Shown: positions 16,016-23,015 of the stretch, piece by piece
Layout: each line of letters opens with the position of its first letter
How positions within the stretch are numbered: the first letter of the stretch is position 1
DNA from: DASWOJ01 sp964250755
GTDB lineage: Bacteria > Pseudomonadota > Alphaproteobacteria > Acetobacterales > Acetobacteraceae
Assembly: GCA_964250755.1 (NCBI GenBank)
Contig: CAXUHB010000002.1
Coordinates: 124,001 to 188,000, forward strand
Length of the DNA stretch: 64,000 nucleotides
Direction: 5' to 3'
Notes under the pieces: model-generated
Database searches by the model: none
Seen by the model: only the letters and a program-made list of their open reading frames with translations
Told to the model about the DNA's origin: nothing
Made by a program: the position numbers and the translations under genes

Positions 16016-16423
16016 ATGACTGCCGCCCTGTTCCCGACCGCCGAAGCCGCCTGGTTCTGGGCCGCCTCCGTCCTGCGCGCGCGCTGCGATCCGGCCGCTC
16101 CGGTTCCGGCCGCCGGGCCATGCCAGGTGGAGACAGTGGTGAAGTGCCTGGATGAGCTGTATCGCGCCCGCACGCTGGAGTTGCTGCACGCCCGCATCCT
16201 GCGCCTGTGGGGCTGGCGCGGCATGGCGCCCAACCCGGGCCGCCCGCGGGACCGCTGCGACTGGCGGCTGTGGCGGGAGGCGATGGAGGCCCTGGACGCG
16301 CCGCTGCGCGCCAAGGGAGTCGTGGCCGGGCCGCGCTACGCCATCCCGGCAGAGATGCTGGCGCGGGCGGCGCTGCGTGGCGACCCCAGCCCACCGTCAC
16401 ATGGCGGCAATCACCCGATCTGA
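16016..16423 (+). CDS. conserved hypothetical protein, probable SOS-controlled gene
   Basis: A 135-residue basic, helical protein: FPTAEAAWFWAASVLRARC, a middle CQVETVVKCLDELYRARTLELLHARILRLWGWRG, and DWRLWREAMEALDAPLRAKGVV. I recall similar proteins in Acetobacteraceae and Rhodospirillales without assigned function. The Trp/Arg-rich helices would suit nucleic-acid binding, which is a guess. It is divergent from the S24 repressor, and its promoter carries a LexA box, so induction by DNA damage is the best-supported statement about it. Confidence 0.75.
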   Translation: MTAALFPTAEAAWFWAASVLRARCDPAAPVPAAGPCQVETVVKCLDELYRARTLELLHARILRLWGWRGMAPNPGRPRDRCDWRLWREAMEALDAPLRAKGVVAGPRYAIPAEMLARAALRGDPSPPSHGGNHPI

Positions 16424-16464
16424 TGCTCCCGCCGGACTGCCGCCGTTTGGGGGCGTGCTTGCGC

Positions 16465-16542
16465 CGCGGCAATCCAGAAGCTGCAGGGACTGTGCCGGCC
16501 GCCCTGAACTGCCGCGCCGCCAAGAGGCGGCTCGCAGTGACG
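16465..16542. repeat. second dispersed repeat family (CTGGATTGCCGCG type), inverted pair
   Basis: CGCGGCAATCCAG (16465-16477) is inverted relative to CTGAACTGCCGCG (16504-16516), and the unit ends CGCAGTGACG. A single related copy lies at 29948-29983. The inner hairpin GCCGCC-AAGA-GGCGGC (16516-16531) could terminate the convergent transcripts on either side. Nothing else was seen in the 178-base gap. Confidence 0.6.
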
Positions 16543-16601
16543 GAACAAGGGCGGGGAGGCCGGGGCGGATGGGAGCGGGAGCGCCCCGTTGCAATGCGGC
16601 C

Positions 16602-17024
16602 CTAAGCCACGACGCTGACCTGGCGCAGCCAGTCCTGCAAGTTGTAGTGGTTGTCCACCCGCGCGACCTGCCCGCCGCGCAGCGTGAAGAACGCGCCCGC
16701 CGGCAGCACGTAGCGCTGGCCCGTCGCCTCCGGCAGGCCCGGCGCGGTGCGCCGGTAGGTGCCATGCACCACGAACTCCGCCGCCGCCCGAGCCGGATCC
16801 GCGCCGGTCAGCACGACCAGGTCGGCCACCTGCTCCTCGTATGACACCGTCATCCCGTCCATGAAGCGGGCGAAGGCGGCACGGCCGACCTGCCGCGCGC
16901 CCTGGTTGATACCGTGGACGACATCCTCGGTCAGCAGCGCCAGGAAGGCGTCGTGGCTCCCGGCGTTGAAGGCGTCGTAGTAGGCGCGCACCACACGCTC
17001 GGCTTCGTTTATGGCAGCCTCCAC
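16602..17024 (-). CDS. SnoaL/ketosteroid-isomerase-like NTF2-fold protein
   Basis: A 140-residue NTF2-superfamily protein: AERVVRAYYDAFNAGSHDAFLALLTEDVVHGINQG, then EFVVHGTYR, AGAFFTLRGGQVARVDNHYNLQDWLRQV. The layout is that of 'ketosteroid isomerase-related' proteins with a cone-shaped pocket. The start is GTG at 17024, directly abutting the stop of the nitrilase gene, so it is the third gene of a GNAT-nitrilase-SnoaL operon. Reaction unknown. Confidence 0.8.
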   Translation of the reverse strand: MEAAINEAERVVRAYYDAFNAGSHDAFLALLTEDVVHGINQGARQVGRAAFARFMDGMTVSYEEQVADLVVLTGADPARAAAEFVVHGTYRRTAPGLPEATGQRYVLPAGAFFTLRGGQVARVDNHYNLQDWLRQVSVVA

Positions 17025-17894
17025 CTACGCGAAGGGAATAAGGCCGCCGGGCGGGCCGCGCCAGCCCGGCGGCCAGTCCTGGAAGTTGCGCACGGCGCCG
17101 TCCCGCCGCACCGCGTCCAGCCGGGCCGGGTCGAGGTCGGCGAACAGCCAGCCGGCGCCGTCCCCTTCGGCGATGATGCCGTCGTCGGGAAAGCCGTGGT
17201 CCACCGGGCCATAGATGCCGGCCCGTCCGGTGTTGCGGTCCAGCGTCGCCAGCCACGGCGCGTCCCCTGCTGTGGGGGACAGGGCGACAAAGCACTGGTT
17301 CTCCAGCGCCCGCGCCCGGCAGGACAGGCGGACCCGGTTGTAGCCGTGGGGAGTGTCGGTGCAGGTGGGCACCAGGATCAGCCAGGCCCCGGCCTCCGTC
17401 ATGGCGCGGACGACGCCGGGGAACTCGCTGTCGTAGCAGACGGCAATGCCGACGCGGCCCCAGGGCGTCTCAAACACGCCCGCGGGAGCGCCGCCGTGGA
17501 TGCCCCAGGACTCCGCCTCGAACCGGGTCATCACCTGCTTGTCCTGGAACGCCATCGCGCCGTCCGGGCGGATCAGCGGGGCGCGGTTGATGATGCGGCT
17601 GCCCACCCGCTGCGGCAGGGTGCCGGGCAGGAGCCAAACCTGATGGCGCACCGCGGCGTTCCGCATGATGGACAGCAGCTCCGCCGCCACGCCTGCCACG
17701 GCGTCCCGCTCAGCCTCCGGGCCGGTGCCGGAGAAGGCTGCGGCCACCTCCATGCCTGCATATTCCGGCAGCAGCAGCAGGCCGGCCCTGCCCGCGGCGC
17801 CCGCAGCCACCAGGCCGTCCAGCTTGGCGGCGTAGGCGTCCAGGCTGGGGATGCGGGTGACCGGATAGTGCAGGACGCCCAGGCGCAGGGTCAT
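17025..17894 (-). CDS. carbon-nitrogen hydrolase (nitrilase superfamily)
   Basis: Amidase-type enzyme of 289 residues hydrolysing a C-N bond of a small amide or nitrile. The catalytic triad is visible: Glu44 (LLPEYAGME), Lys119 (FQDKQVMTRFE) and Cys153 (IAVCYDSEFP), plus the second Glu near 127. The ATG overlaps the stop of the upstream GNAT gene by ATGA. Many bacteria carry a fused GNAT-nitrilase protein; here the two halves are separate overlapping genes. The substrate is unknown; acting on an acylated or amidated metabolite together with the acetyltransferase is an inference. Confidence 0.9.
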   Translation of the reverse strand: MTLRLGVLHYPVTRIPSLDAYAAKLDGLVAAGAAGRAGLLLLPEYAGMEVAAAFSGTGPEAERDAVAGVAAELLSIMRNAAVRHQVWLLPGTLPQRVGSRIINRAPLIRPDGAMAFQDKQVMTRFEAESWGIHGGAPAGVFETPWGRVGIAVCYDSEFPGVVRAMTEAGAWLILVPTCTDTPHGYNRVRLSCRARALENQCFVALSPTAGDAPWLATLDRNTGRAGIYGPVDHGFPDDGIIAEGDGAGWLFADLDPARLDAVRRDGAVRNFQDWPPGWRGPPGGLIPFA

Positions 17895-18505
17895 GCCGGG
17901 GCGTCCGGCAGGTCCTTGGTCCAGAACTGCATGATGTGGCTGCTCTCCTCTGCGCCGCCCAGGTCCAGCCAGCGCATGGTGCAGGTCAGGCCGTCGCGCC
18001 GGGCGTAGCCGCGGTTGCGCCAGAACGCGTCCAACGGCATGGCGTCCCGAGGCCGCATCGGGTGATTGTCCGGGCGCACCACGGCGCAGAACGCGGCGTG
18101 CCGCAAACCTAGTGCGCGGGCATGAGCTTCCCGCTCCTGAAAGAACCTCACGCCGACACCCTGGCCTCGGTAGGGGAGCAGCAGGACGCTTTCGCCGAAG
18201 TAGCACCAGGCCGCCGGGTCCAGCCCGGCGGCGCGGCAGGGTCCGGCGACGTTAGGCGTTTCGTCCGCAAGGGGCAGGCAAGTTGCCAAGCCGACTGGCG
18301 CGTTCCCGTCCCAGGCCACGACCAGCGCCGCGCGGGGGGAGGCGGCGTAGGTTTCGAGGTATCGCGCCTCGTGCTCCGCCCGCCCGTCGTACAAATAGGG
18401 CCAGTCGCGGAACACAACCTGGCGCAGTTGGGCCAGGGCCGGGATGTGCGGGCGGAGTGCCGGGCCGGCCAGCACCTCGACCCGCACCGCCTCCGCCTGC
18501 GGCAC
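17891..18505 (-). CDS. GNAT-family N-acetyltransferase
   Basis: Acetyl-CoA-dependent acyltransferase of 204 residues. Seen: the long N-terminal helix and strand (LAQLRQVVFRDWPYLYDGRAEHEARYLETYAASP), the central strand ALVVAWDGNAPVGLATCLPL, and the acetyl-CoA loop ESVLLLPYRGQGVGVRFFQEREAHARALG. The start is GTG. It is transcribed between the Met-Pro repeat gene (four bases upstream) and the overlapping nitrilase gene. Substrate unknown. Confidence 0.85.
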   Translation of the reverse strand: MPQAEAVRVEVLAGPALRPHIPALAQLRQVVFRDWPYLYDGRAEHEARYLETYAASPRAALVVAWDGNAPVGLATCLPLADETPNVAGPCRAAGLDPAAWCYFGESVLLLPYRGQGVGVRFFQEREAHARALGLRHAAFCAVVRPDNHPMRPRDAMPLDAFWRNRGYARRDGLTCTMRWLDLGGAEESSHIMQFWTKDLPDAPA

Positions 18506-18509
18506 TGGG

Positions 18510-18824
18510 TCAGACCTGCTTCAGGCTGCCCAGGTCCACCGTGCCGTGCTGGCTGGTGAAGGACAGATGCTGGCCACCGCCCTGCGCTTGCTGCACGCCG
18601 CTGATGCGGTGGTCGCCGCTGTCATACACGGTCGTCTTGCCGTCCGTCTGGATCGCCAGCCGGTGCTTGTCGCCGAAAAAGGCATAGTGGACGCTGTTCT
18701 GCGATCCACTGGTGGAAGGCTGGCCGAGGTCCTGGGGCCACCAGGGCGCCTGTTGCTGCATGGGCTGCATGGGTTTCATTGGTTCCATGGGCTTCATGGG
18801 GGCCATCGGCTTCATCGGTTCCAT
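18510..18824 (-). CDS. small protein with N-terminal Met-Pro tandem repeat
   Basis: A 104-residue protein whose first ~24 residues are seven to eight tandem M-x-P units (x = E, K, A or Q), followed by QQQAPWWPQDLGQP and a globular part HYAFFGDKHRLAIQTDGKTTVYDSGDHRISGVQQ...LSFTSQHGTVDLGSL. The latter looks like a small beta structure. No signal peptide. I have seen similar Met-Pro-repeat proteins in Rhodospirillales without a function. Methionine-rich repeats can bind copper(I), but nothing here proves it. It leads the GNAT-nitrilase-SnoaL genes with a four-base gap. Confidence 0.75.
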   Translation of the reverse strand: MEPMKPMAPMKPMEPMKPMQPMQQQAPWWPQDLGQPSTSGSQNSVHYAFFGDKHRLAIQTDGKTTVYDSGDHRISGVQQAQGGGQHLSFTSQHGTVDLGSLKQV

Positions 18825-18878
18825 GTCGCGGTCCTCGTTGTGCGGAGAACCAACGCCGGGATCGGGCGGGCGTTGCGC

Positions 18879-20573
18879 CTAGAAGGGCACGACATGCCTC
18901 CTCCCCCGGAGGGAGAGGGAGCAGTCCATAGGTTGCCGAGCTTGCGCGAACTCGATCAGCGCCGCGCGCACGTCCAGCACCACACCGCTCCAGCCGCCGG
19001 GCCGGACTTGCCGGAACAGGCGCAGGCTGGGATACCACGGGGTGTCCGCCCGCCCCTGCCCCCAGCGCCAGCAGCCGCGGTGGCGGGACAGCAGCCAGGT
19101 CGGCACGTCCATCGTTGCCGCCAGGTGCGCCACCGCGGTGTCCACCGCAATCACCAGGTCCAGCCCGGCCACGCGGGCGGCGGTGTCGGCGAAGTCCCCG
19201 ACCCCTGCCATGCCGTCCTCCGCCCCGACCGGCAGCGCCGCCGCGCCCAGCTGCAGGCTGACGAACTGCACGCCCGGCACCCCGGCCAGCCCGTCCAGCG
19301 CAGCGGCCGGCATGGACCGCTGCCGGTCGTCGGCGAAGGCGGTGCCGCCGGCCCAGACCAGCCCGACCCGCAACGGGCCGTTCCCGGAGGGCGCCCAGGG
19401 CACGGCGTAAGGCAGCCGCGGCGGCACCGTGTCCAGCGTCGTGCCGAACAGGCCGGGCAGGCTGAGCAGCGGCACGAACACGTCGAAGTCCGGCAGCGCC
19501 GCCCCAGCGGCCACCACCGCATCCGCCCCCGATGTTCCCCGCAGAAGGCGCACCAGCGCCGGCTGCACCGCCAGCACGATCCGACCGCCCCGCGCTGCCG
19601 CCAGCGGCACGTAGCGCACGAACTGCAAGGTGTCGCCAAGCCCCTGTTCCGCATGGACCAGCAGCGTCCGGCCCGCGAGCGGCCCGCCGTCCCAGCGTTG
19701 CAGCCCATTCGGCCACTGGCGCGCGCCGTGCAGGTCCAGCCGGGCCTCATACAGCGTCCAGGCCTCCGGCGTCAGCGCGCCGGCGGCCAGCAGCGTGGCG
19801 GCGAGGTGATGCCGGATCGCGGGCCGGGCCGGGGCGGCGGCCAACGCTTTGCGCGCTGCCGTTAGCGCCTCCGCCACGCGGCCCAGACCTTCAAGCGCGA
19901 TGGAGCGGTTCACCAGTGCCTCGGGACAGCCGGGGGCGGTGTCCAGGATGGCATCCGCGACCTCCAGCGCCGCGTCCAGGTGCCCCTCCGCCAGCAGCAG
20001 GCAGCTCAGCCGCACGCCGCTGTCGGCGCCGGGCGCCTGCTGGAAGGCGGGGATGGCGTGGGCCAGCGCCTCGGCAGGGCGTCCGGCGTCCAGCAGGGCC
20101 GCGGCAATCTGCGCGTGCAGGCCGGGATCGCCGGGCTGCTGCGACAGGGCCAGGTGCAGGGCGCCCAGCGCCGGGTCGGTCAGGCCCATCGCCAGCAGCA
20201 CCCGGGCGTGCAGGTGCAGCAGCGCCGGCCCGGCGGGCTGGCCCATGCAGGGGCCAAGCGCCAGCATGGCCTGGTCCGCGCGGCCGTCGTCCAGCAGCGC
20301 CCCGGCCAGCCCCGCCGCAGTCCCAGGGTCGCCGGGGCGGAGCCGGGCCGCGCGCTCCCACGCCTCAACCGCCTCGGGGTGACGGTGCAGGGCCGACAGC
20401 GCGCCCGCAAGGCCCGTCAGCGCGTCCGCGTGGTCCGGCGCAAGCAGCACGGCAGAGCGGTAGGCCGCAACCGCTGGCCCCAGCCGCCCCGCCCGCTGCA
20501 TCCCGGCGCCGCGCCGGAACAGCGCCTGCGCCTGATGGCGTTTGCCCGCCTGTCTGCCGTCTGCTGCCCGCAC
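18879..20573 (-). CDS. TPR protein with glycosyltransferase-9-like C-terminal domain
   Basis: A 564-residue protein. Residues ~13-270 are tandem tetratricopeptide repeats (AYRSAVLLAPDHADALTGLAGALSALHRHPEAVEAWERAARLRPGD and six or so more). Residues ~300-545 match the ADP-heptosyltransferase-like fold of FlbA/TPR proteins: LLVHAEQGLGDTLQFVRYVPLAAARGG, VGLVWAGG, LVIAVDTAVAHLAATMDVPTWLL, WYPSLRLFRQ. A sugar-transfer or flagellin-modification role is a family guess. The last ~15 residues (DCSLSLRGRRHVVPF) are encoded by repeat copy C, so the original stop was probably lost to repeat insertion. The start is GTG 20573; ATG 20501 is an alternative that would cut the first repeat. Confidence 0.82.
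   Translation of the reverse strand: MRAADGRQAGKRHQAQALFRRGAGMQRAGRLGPAVAAYRSAVLLAPDHADALTGLAGALSALHRHPEAVEAWERAARLRPGDPGTAAGLAGALLDDGRADQAMLALGPCMGQPAGPALLHLHARVLLAMGLTDPALGALHLALSQQPGDPGLHAQIAAALLDAGRPAEALAHAIPAFQQAPGADSGVRLSCLLLAEGHLDAALEVADAILDTAPGCPEALVNRSIALEGLGRVAEALTAARKALAAAPARPAIRHHLAATLLAAGALTPEAWTLYEARLDLHGARQWPNGLQRWDGGPLAGRTLLVHAEQGLGDTLQFVRYVPLAAARGGRIVLAVQPALVRLLRGTSGADAVVAAGAALPDFDVFVPLLSLPGLFGTTLDTVPPRLPYAVPWAPSGNGPLRVGLVWAGGTAFADDRQRSMPAAALDGLAGVPGVQFVSLQLGAAALPVGAEDGMAGVGDFADTAARVAGLDLVIAVDTAVAHLAATMDVPTWLLSRHRGCWRWGQGRADTPWYPSLRLFRQVRPGGWSGVVLDVRAALIEFAQARQPMDCSLSLRGRRHVVPF
18898..18924. repeat. dispersed palindromic repeat inside a gene end (copy C)
   Basis: CTCCTCCCCCGGAGGGAGAGGGAGCAG on the plus strand is the same hairpin as the other copies, but here it lies within the 3' end of the TPR/glycosyltransferase coding sequence and supplies its final codons. 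Confidence 0.75.
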
Positions 20574-20691
20574 GCCTGTCGCCTACCCCGCCCCCATGCC
20601 GGGCAAGCTTGGGCCGCAAGTGTTGGGAAAAAGCCAACAGCGCTGAATCCTGCTTCGGCTTCCGGCCGTGCGCAGACGCCCTGAGGTCTGC

Positions 20692-21444
20692 CTACCCCCG
20701 CCCAACGAACGGCATCGCCGTCGCCATCACCGTCACGAACTGCACGTTGGCGTCCAGCGGCATGCCCGCCATCAGCACCAGCGTGTCCGCGACATGGCGC
20801 ACGTCCATGCGCGGCTCCACCATCATGGTCCCGTTCGGCTGCGGCACGCCCTGGGTCATGCGCTCGGTCATCTCGGTCGCGGCGTTGCCGATGTCTATCT
20901 GCCCGCAGGCGATGTTGAACCGGCGGCCGTCCAGGGACAGGGAGCGCGTCAGCCCGGTGATGGCGTGCTTGGTGCTGGTGTAGGCCACCGATCCCGGGCG
21001 CGGCGCATGGGCGGAGATGGAGCCGTTGTTGACGATCCGCCCGCCCTGCGGCTGCTGCCGGCGCATCAGGGCGAAGGCGGCGCGGGCGCATAGGAAGGAG
21101 CCTGTCAGGTTCACGGCCACGACCTGCATCCACAGGTCCACCTCCAGCTCGTCCGGCGTGACGGCGGGGGTGCCGCGCCCTGCGTTGTTGAACAGCAGGT
21201 CCAAGCGGCCGAACCGGGCTTCCACCTGGGCGAAGACGGCCTCGACCTCGCCGGGCTGCGTCACGTCGGCGGGCAGGACCAGGCTTTGCTCCGGCGCGGC
21301 CAGCGCAGCGGTTTCGTGCAGCGCGTCCGCGCGGCGGCCTACGAGCGCCACGGACCAGCCCGCGGCCATCAGTCCGGCCGCCGCCGCCCGGCCCACCCCG
21401 CTGCCGGCGCCGGTGACGAGCGCAATCTTCCCTGTGTCGGCCAT
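20692..21444 (-). CDS. short-chain dehydrogenase/reductase
   Basis: NAD(P)-dependent SDR of 250 residues. Seen: cofactor motif TGAGSGVG at 11-18, NNAG at 86-89, catalytic Ser142 (NGSISAHAP), Tyr155 and Lys159 (AYTSTKHAI). The C-terminal region has an unusual Met-rich TEMTERMTQGV and LVLMAGMPLDANVQFVTVMATAMPFVG. In place of the common PG segment it reads CGQIDIGNAATEMTERM. It is a single gene divergent from DUF3297. The substrate is not predictable. Confidence 0.88.
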   Translation of the reverse strand: MADTGKIALVTGAGSGVGRAAAAGLMAAGWSVALVGRRADALHETAALAAPEQSLVLPADVTQPGEVEAVFAQVEARFGRLDLLFNNAGRGTPAVTPDELEVDLWMQVVAVNLTGSFLCARAAFALMRRQQPQGGRIVNNGSISAHAPRPGSVAYTSTKHAITGLTRSLSLDGRRFNIACGQIDIGNAATEMTERMTQGVPQPNGTMMVEPRMDVRHVADTLVLMAGMPLDANVQFVTVMATAMPFVGRG

Positions 21445-21537
21445 GAGGCGTCCTCCCTATGTTGCCGGGCGACCCTTCCACGCGCCGCGGCCCGCGCCAA
21501 GCCGGCCCGGCGGGCGTTCGGCCCGCCTCAAGCCCGC

Positions 21538-21566
21538 TTGGCGTTCCGGGCTTGTGTGGATACACC
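21538..21566 (+). promoter_or_regulatory. sigma70-like promoter before DUF3297
   Basis: TTGGCG at 21538-21543 and TACACC at 21561-21566 with 17-base spacing, about 30 bases ahead of the ATG at 21595, which has GGAGG in front of it. Confidence 0.4.
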
Positions 21567-21594
21567 CCGGCCCGACCCACCTGGAGGCCTCGCC

Positions 21595-21852
21595 ATGACC
21601 GATCTTCCCGACCGCCTGTCCACCAACCCCAGCAGCCCCTTCCACGACGCCGAGCTGCTGCAGCGCGGCATCGGCATACGCTTCAAGGGCGTCGAGCGGA
21701 CGAATGTGGAGGAATACTGCGTCAGCGAGGGCTGGGTGCGCGTCGCGGTCGGGAAGACGCTGGACCGTGCGGGCAACCCGATGACGATGAAGCTGCAAGG
21801 GGTAGTGGAGCCGTATCTGCGGGACGAGACGGACGCCGCCCCGTTGGGTTGA
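21595..21852 (+). CDS. DUF3297 family protein
   Basis: An 85-residue protein beginning TDLPDRLSTNPSSPFHDAELLQRGIGIRFKGVERTNVEEYCVSEGWVRVAVGKTLDRAGNPMTMKL, the full-length DUF3297 pattern. The family is small, cytoplasmic and widespread in proteobacteria; its function is unknown. ATG 21595 has a GGAGG site. The following secreted Cys-rich gene starts 30 bases later and is probably in the same transcript. Confidence 0.9.
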   Translation: MTDLPDRLSTNPSSPFHDAELLQRGIGIRFKGVERTNVEEYCVSEGWVRVAVGKTLDRAGNPMTMKLQGVVEPYLRDETDAAPLG

Positions 21853-21882
21853 TCCGCCCTGGGGCACAGGAGGGCGATTGGA

Positions 21883-22602
21883 ATGCACATCAGGTCGGCT
21901 GCTGCAGCCCTGGTCTTCACGCTGGGCGCCCTGTCCGTCCTGGCAGCGCGTGCCGAGGACGACCCGGCCCCGGCACCGTCCGAACACCGTCTCAACGAGG
22001 CAGAGGCGCAGAAGGCGACTGGACAGGTGGACGCCGACCCCGCGCTGCAACGCATGCTGGACGTGTGCCCCGCCGACGTGTTCGGGCGCGACGCCTCGTT
22101 GTGGGTGCGCCTGCGCGGACGCCGCCGCGTGCCGGTCGCGGCGTGCGAGGAGCATCCCTCGGACTGCCTGGCGCAGTGCACGTCCGGGTCGGACCCGGAG
22201 GGGTGCCTCAGCTTGGCGCTGGCGCTGCAACGGCATCAGCCGCGGATCGGTGAGCGCTATGCCCAAATCCTGTTTGCCAGAACCTGCGCCCTTGGACTGG
22301 GCGCGGGCTGCACGAACCGCGCCGCCAGCATCAGGAACGCGCCCTTCCCCGGCGACCCCTTTGCCGATGCGCCGCAGCACCGCAAGGAGCAGTGCGAGTT
22401 CCGCAGCTTCACCGCTGCGTGCGGCGATGGGGATGCCTGGGGATGCGCGATGCTGGGCCAGTCCTACCGGCTTGGCGAAGGCACGGAAGCGGATGCGGCG
22501 CAGGCCCGCCGCAACTACCAGAAGTCCTGCGCCATCAGCCCCGCGTTTGCAGCTTGCGACTTCGCGAGGGGCGACCTGAGGCTGATGGACGCGGGCCGGT
22601 AG
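21883..22602 (+). CDS. secreted Cys-rich Sel1-repeat-like protein
   Basis: A 239-residue exported protein: signal peptide MHIRSAAAALVFTLGALSVLAARA, then many Cys in pairs (CEEHPSDCLAQCTSG, CALGLGAGC, CGDGDAWGCAMLGQSYRLGEG, CAISPAFAACDFA). The CxxG-AxxC-x-LG-YR-G-EG spacing resembles Sel1/HcpA disulfide-bridged alpha-alpha hairpin repeats. Such proteins bind partners in the periplasm. Ten or more Cys in a secreted protein implies disulfide bonding. No specific function can be given. Confidence 0.78.
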   Translation: MHIRSAAAALVFTLGALSVLAARAEDDPAPAPSEHRLNEAEAQKATGQVDADPALQRMLDVCPADVFGRDASLWVRLRGRRRVPVAACEEHPSDCLAQCTSGSDPEGCLSLALALQRHQPRIGERYAQILFARTCALGLGAGCTNRAASIRNAPFPGDPFADAPQHRKEQCEFRSFTAACGDGDAWGCAMLGQSYRLGEGTEADAAQARRNYQKSCAISPAFAACDFARGDLRLMDAGR

Positions 22603-22642
22603 GCTGGCGGCTACCCACCCGCAGGCAAGCAGGCGGCTGCCG

Positions 22643-22927
22643 CTAGATGAACTGCCCCCGCAGGAATCCCAGCGCCGGCAGCGGCTTCCACGCCCGCGGC
22701 AGGTCCGCCGGGCGGATCGGCGCCACGCTGTAGCTGGGCGCGGGCTGGCGGCAGGAGGCGAGCAGGCCGGCATACGCCTTGATCTGCTGCTCCCGCCAGG
22801 CGCGGTCGGCCAGTGCCCGCTCCCGGCTGGGGAAGATCTCCGCCACCCGGCTGGCCCGGCCGACCTGGGCGACGACGGCCCACAAGGTGTCGTCCTTGCG
22901 GTGCCTGAACTCGATCACGCTACTCAC
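22643..22927 (-). CDS. hypothetical protein
   Basis: A 94-residue basic protein: MSSVIEFRHRKDDTLWAVVAQVGRASRVAEIFPSRERALADRAWREQQIKAYAGLL followed by a Pro-rich C-terminus. The first half could be a small beta-beta-alpha unit. It has good codon bias and a plausible start, and sits convergent with the Cys-rich gene. Family not recognised. Confidence 0.6.
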   Translation of the reverse strand: MSSVIEFRHRKDDTLWAVVAQVGRASRVAEIFPSRERALADRAWREQQIKAYAGLLASCRQPAPSYSVAPIRPADLPRAWKPLPALGFLRGQFI

Positions 22928-23015
22928 GCGGGCGCACTGGCCGGCATGGGCGGGCCTCCTTCACCGTCAACCCTGCCCATATTGGCGGCCTGGACGGGCC
23001 GGGCAAGCAGGGTGT

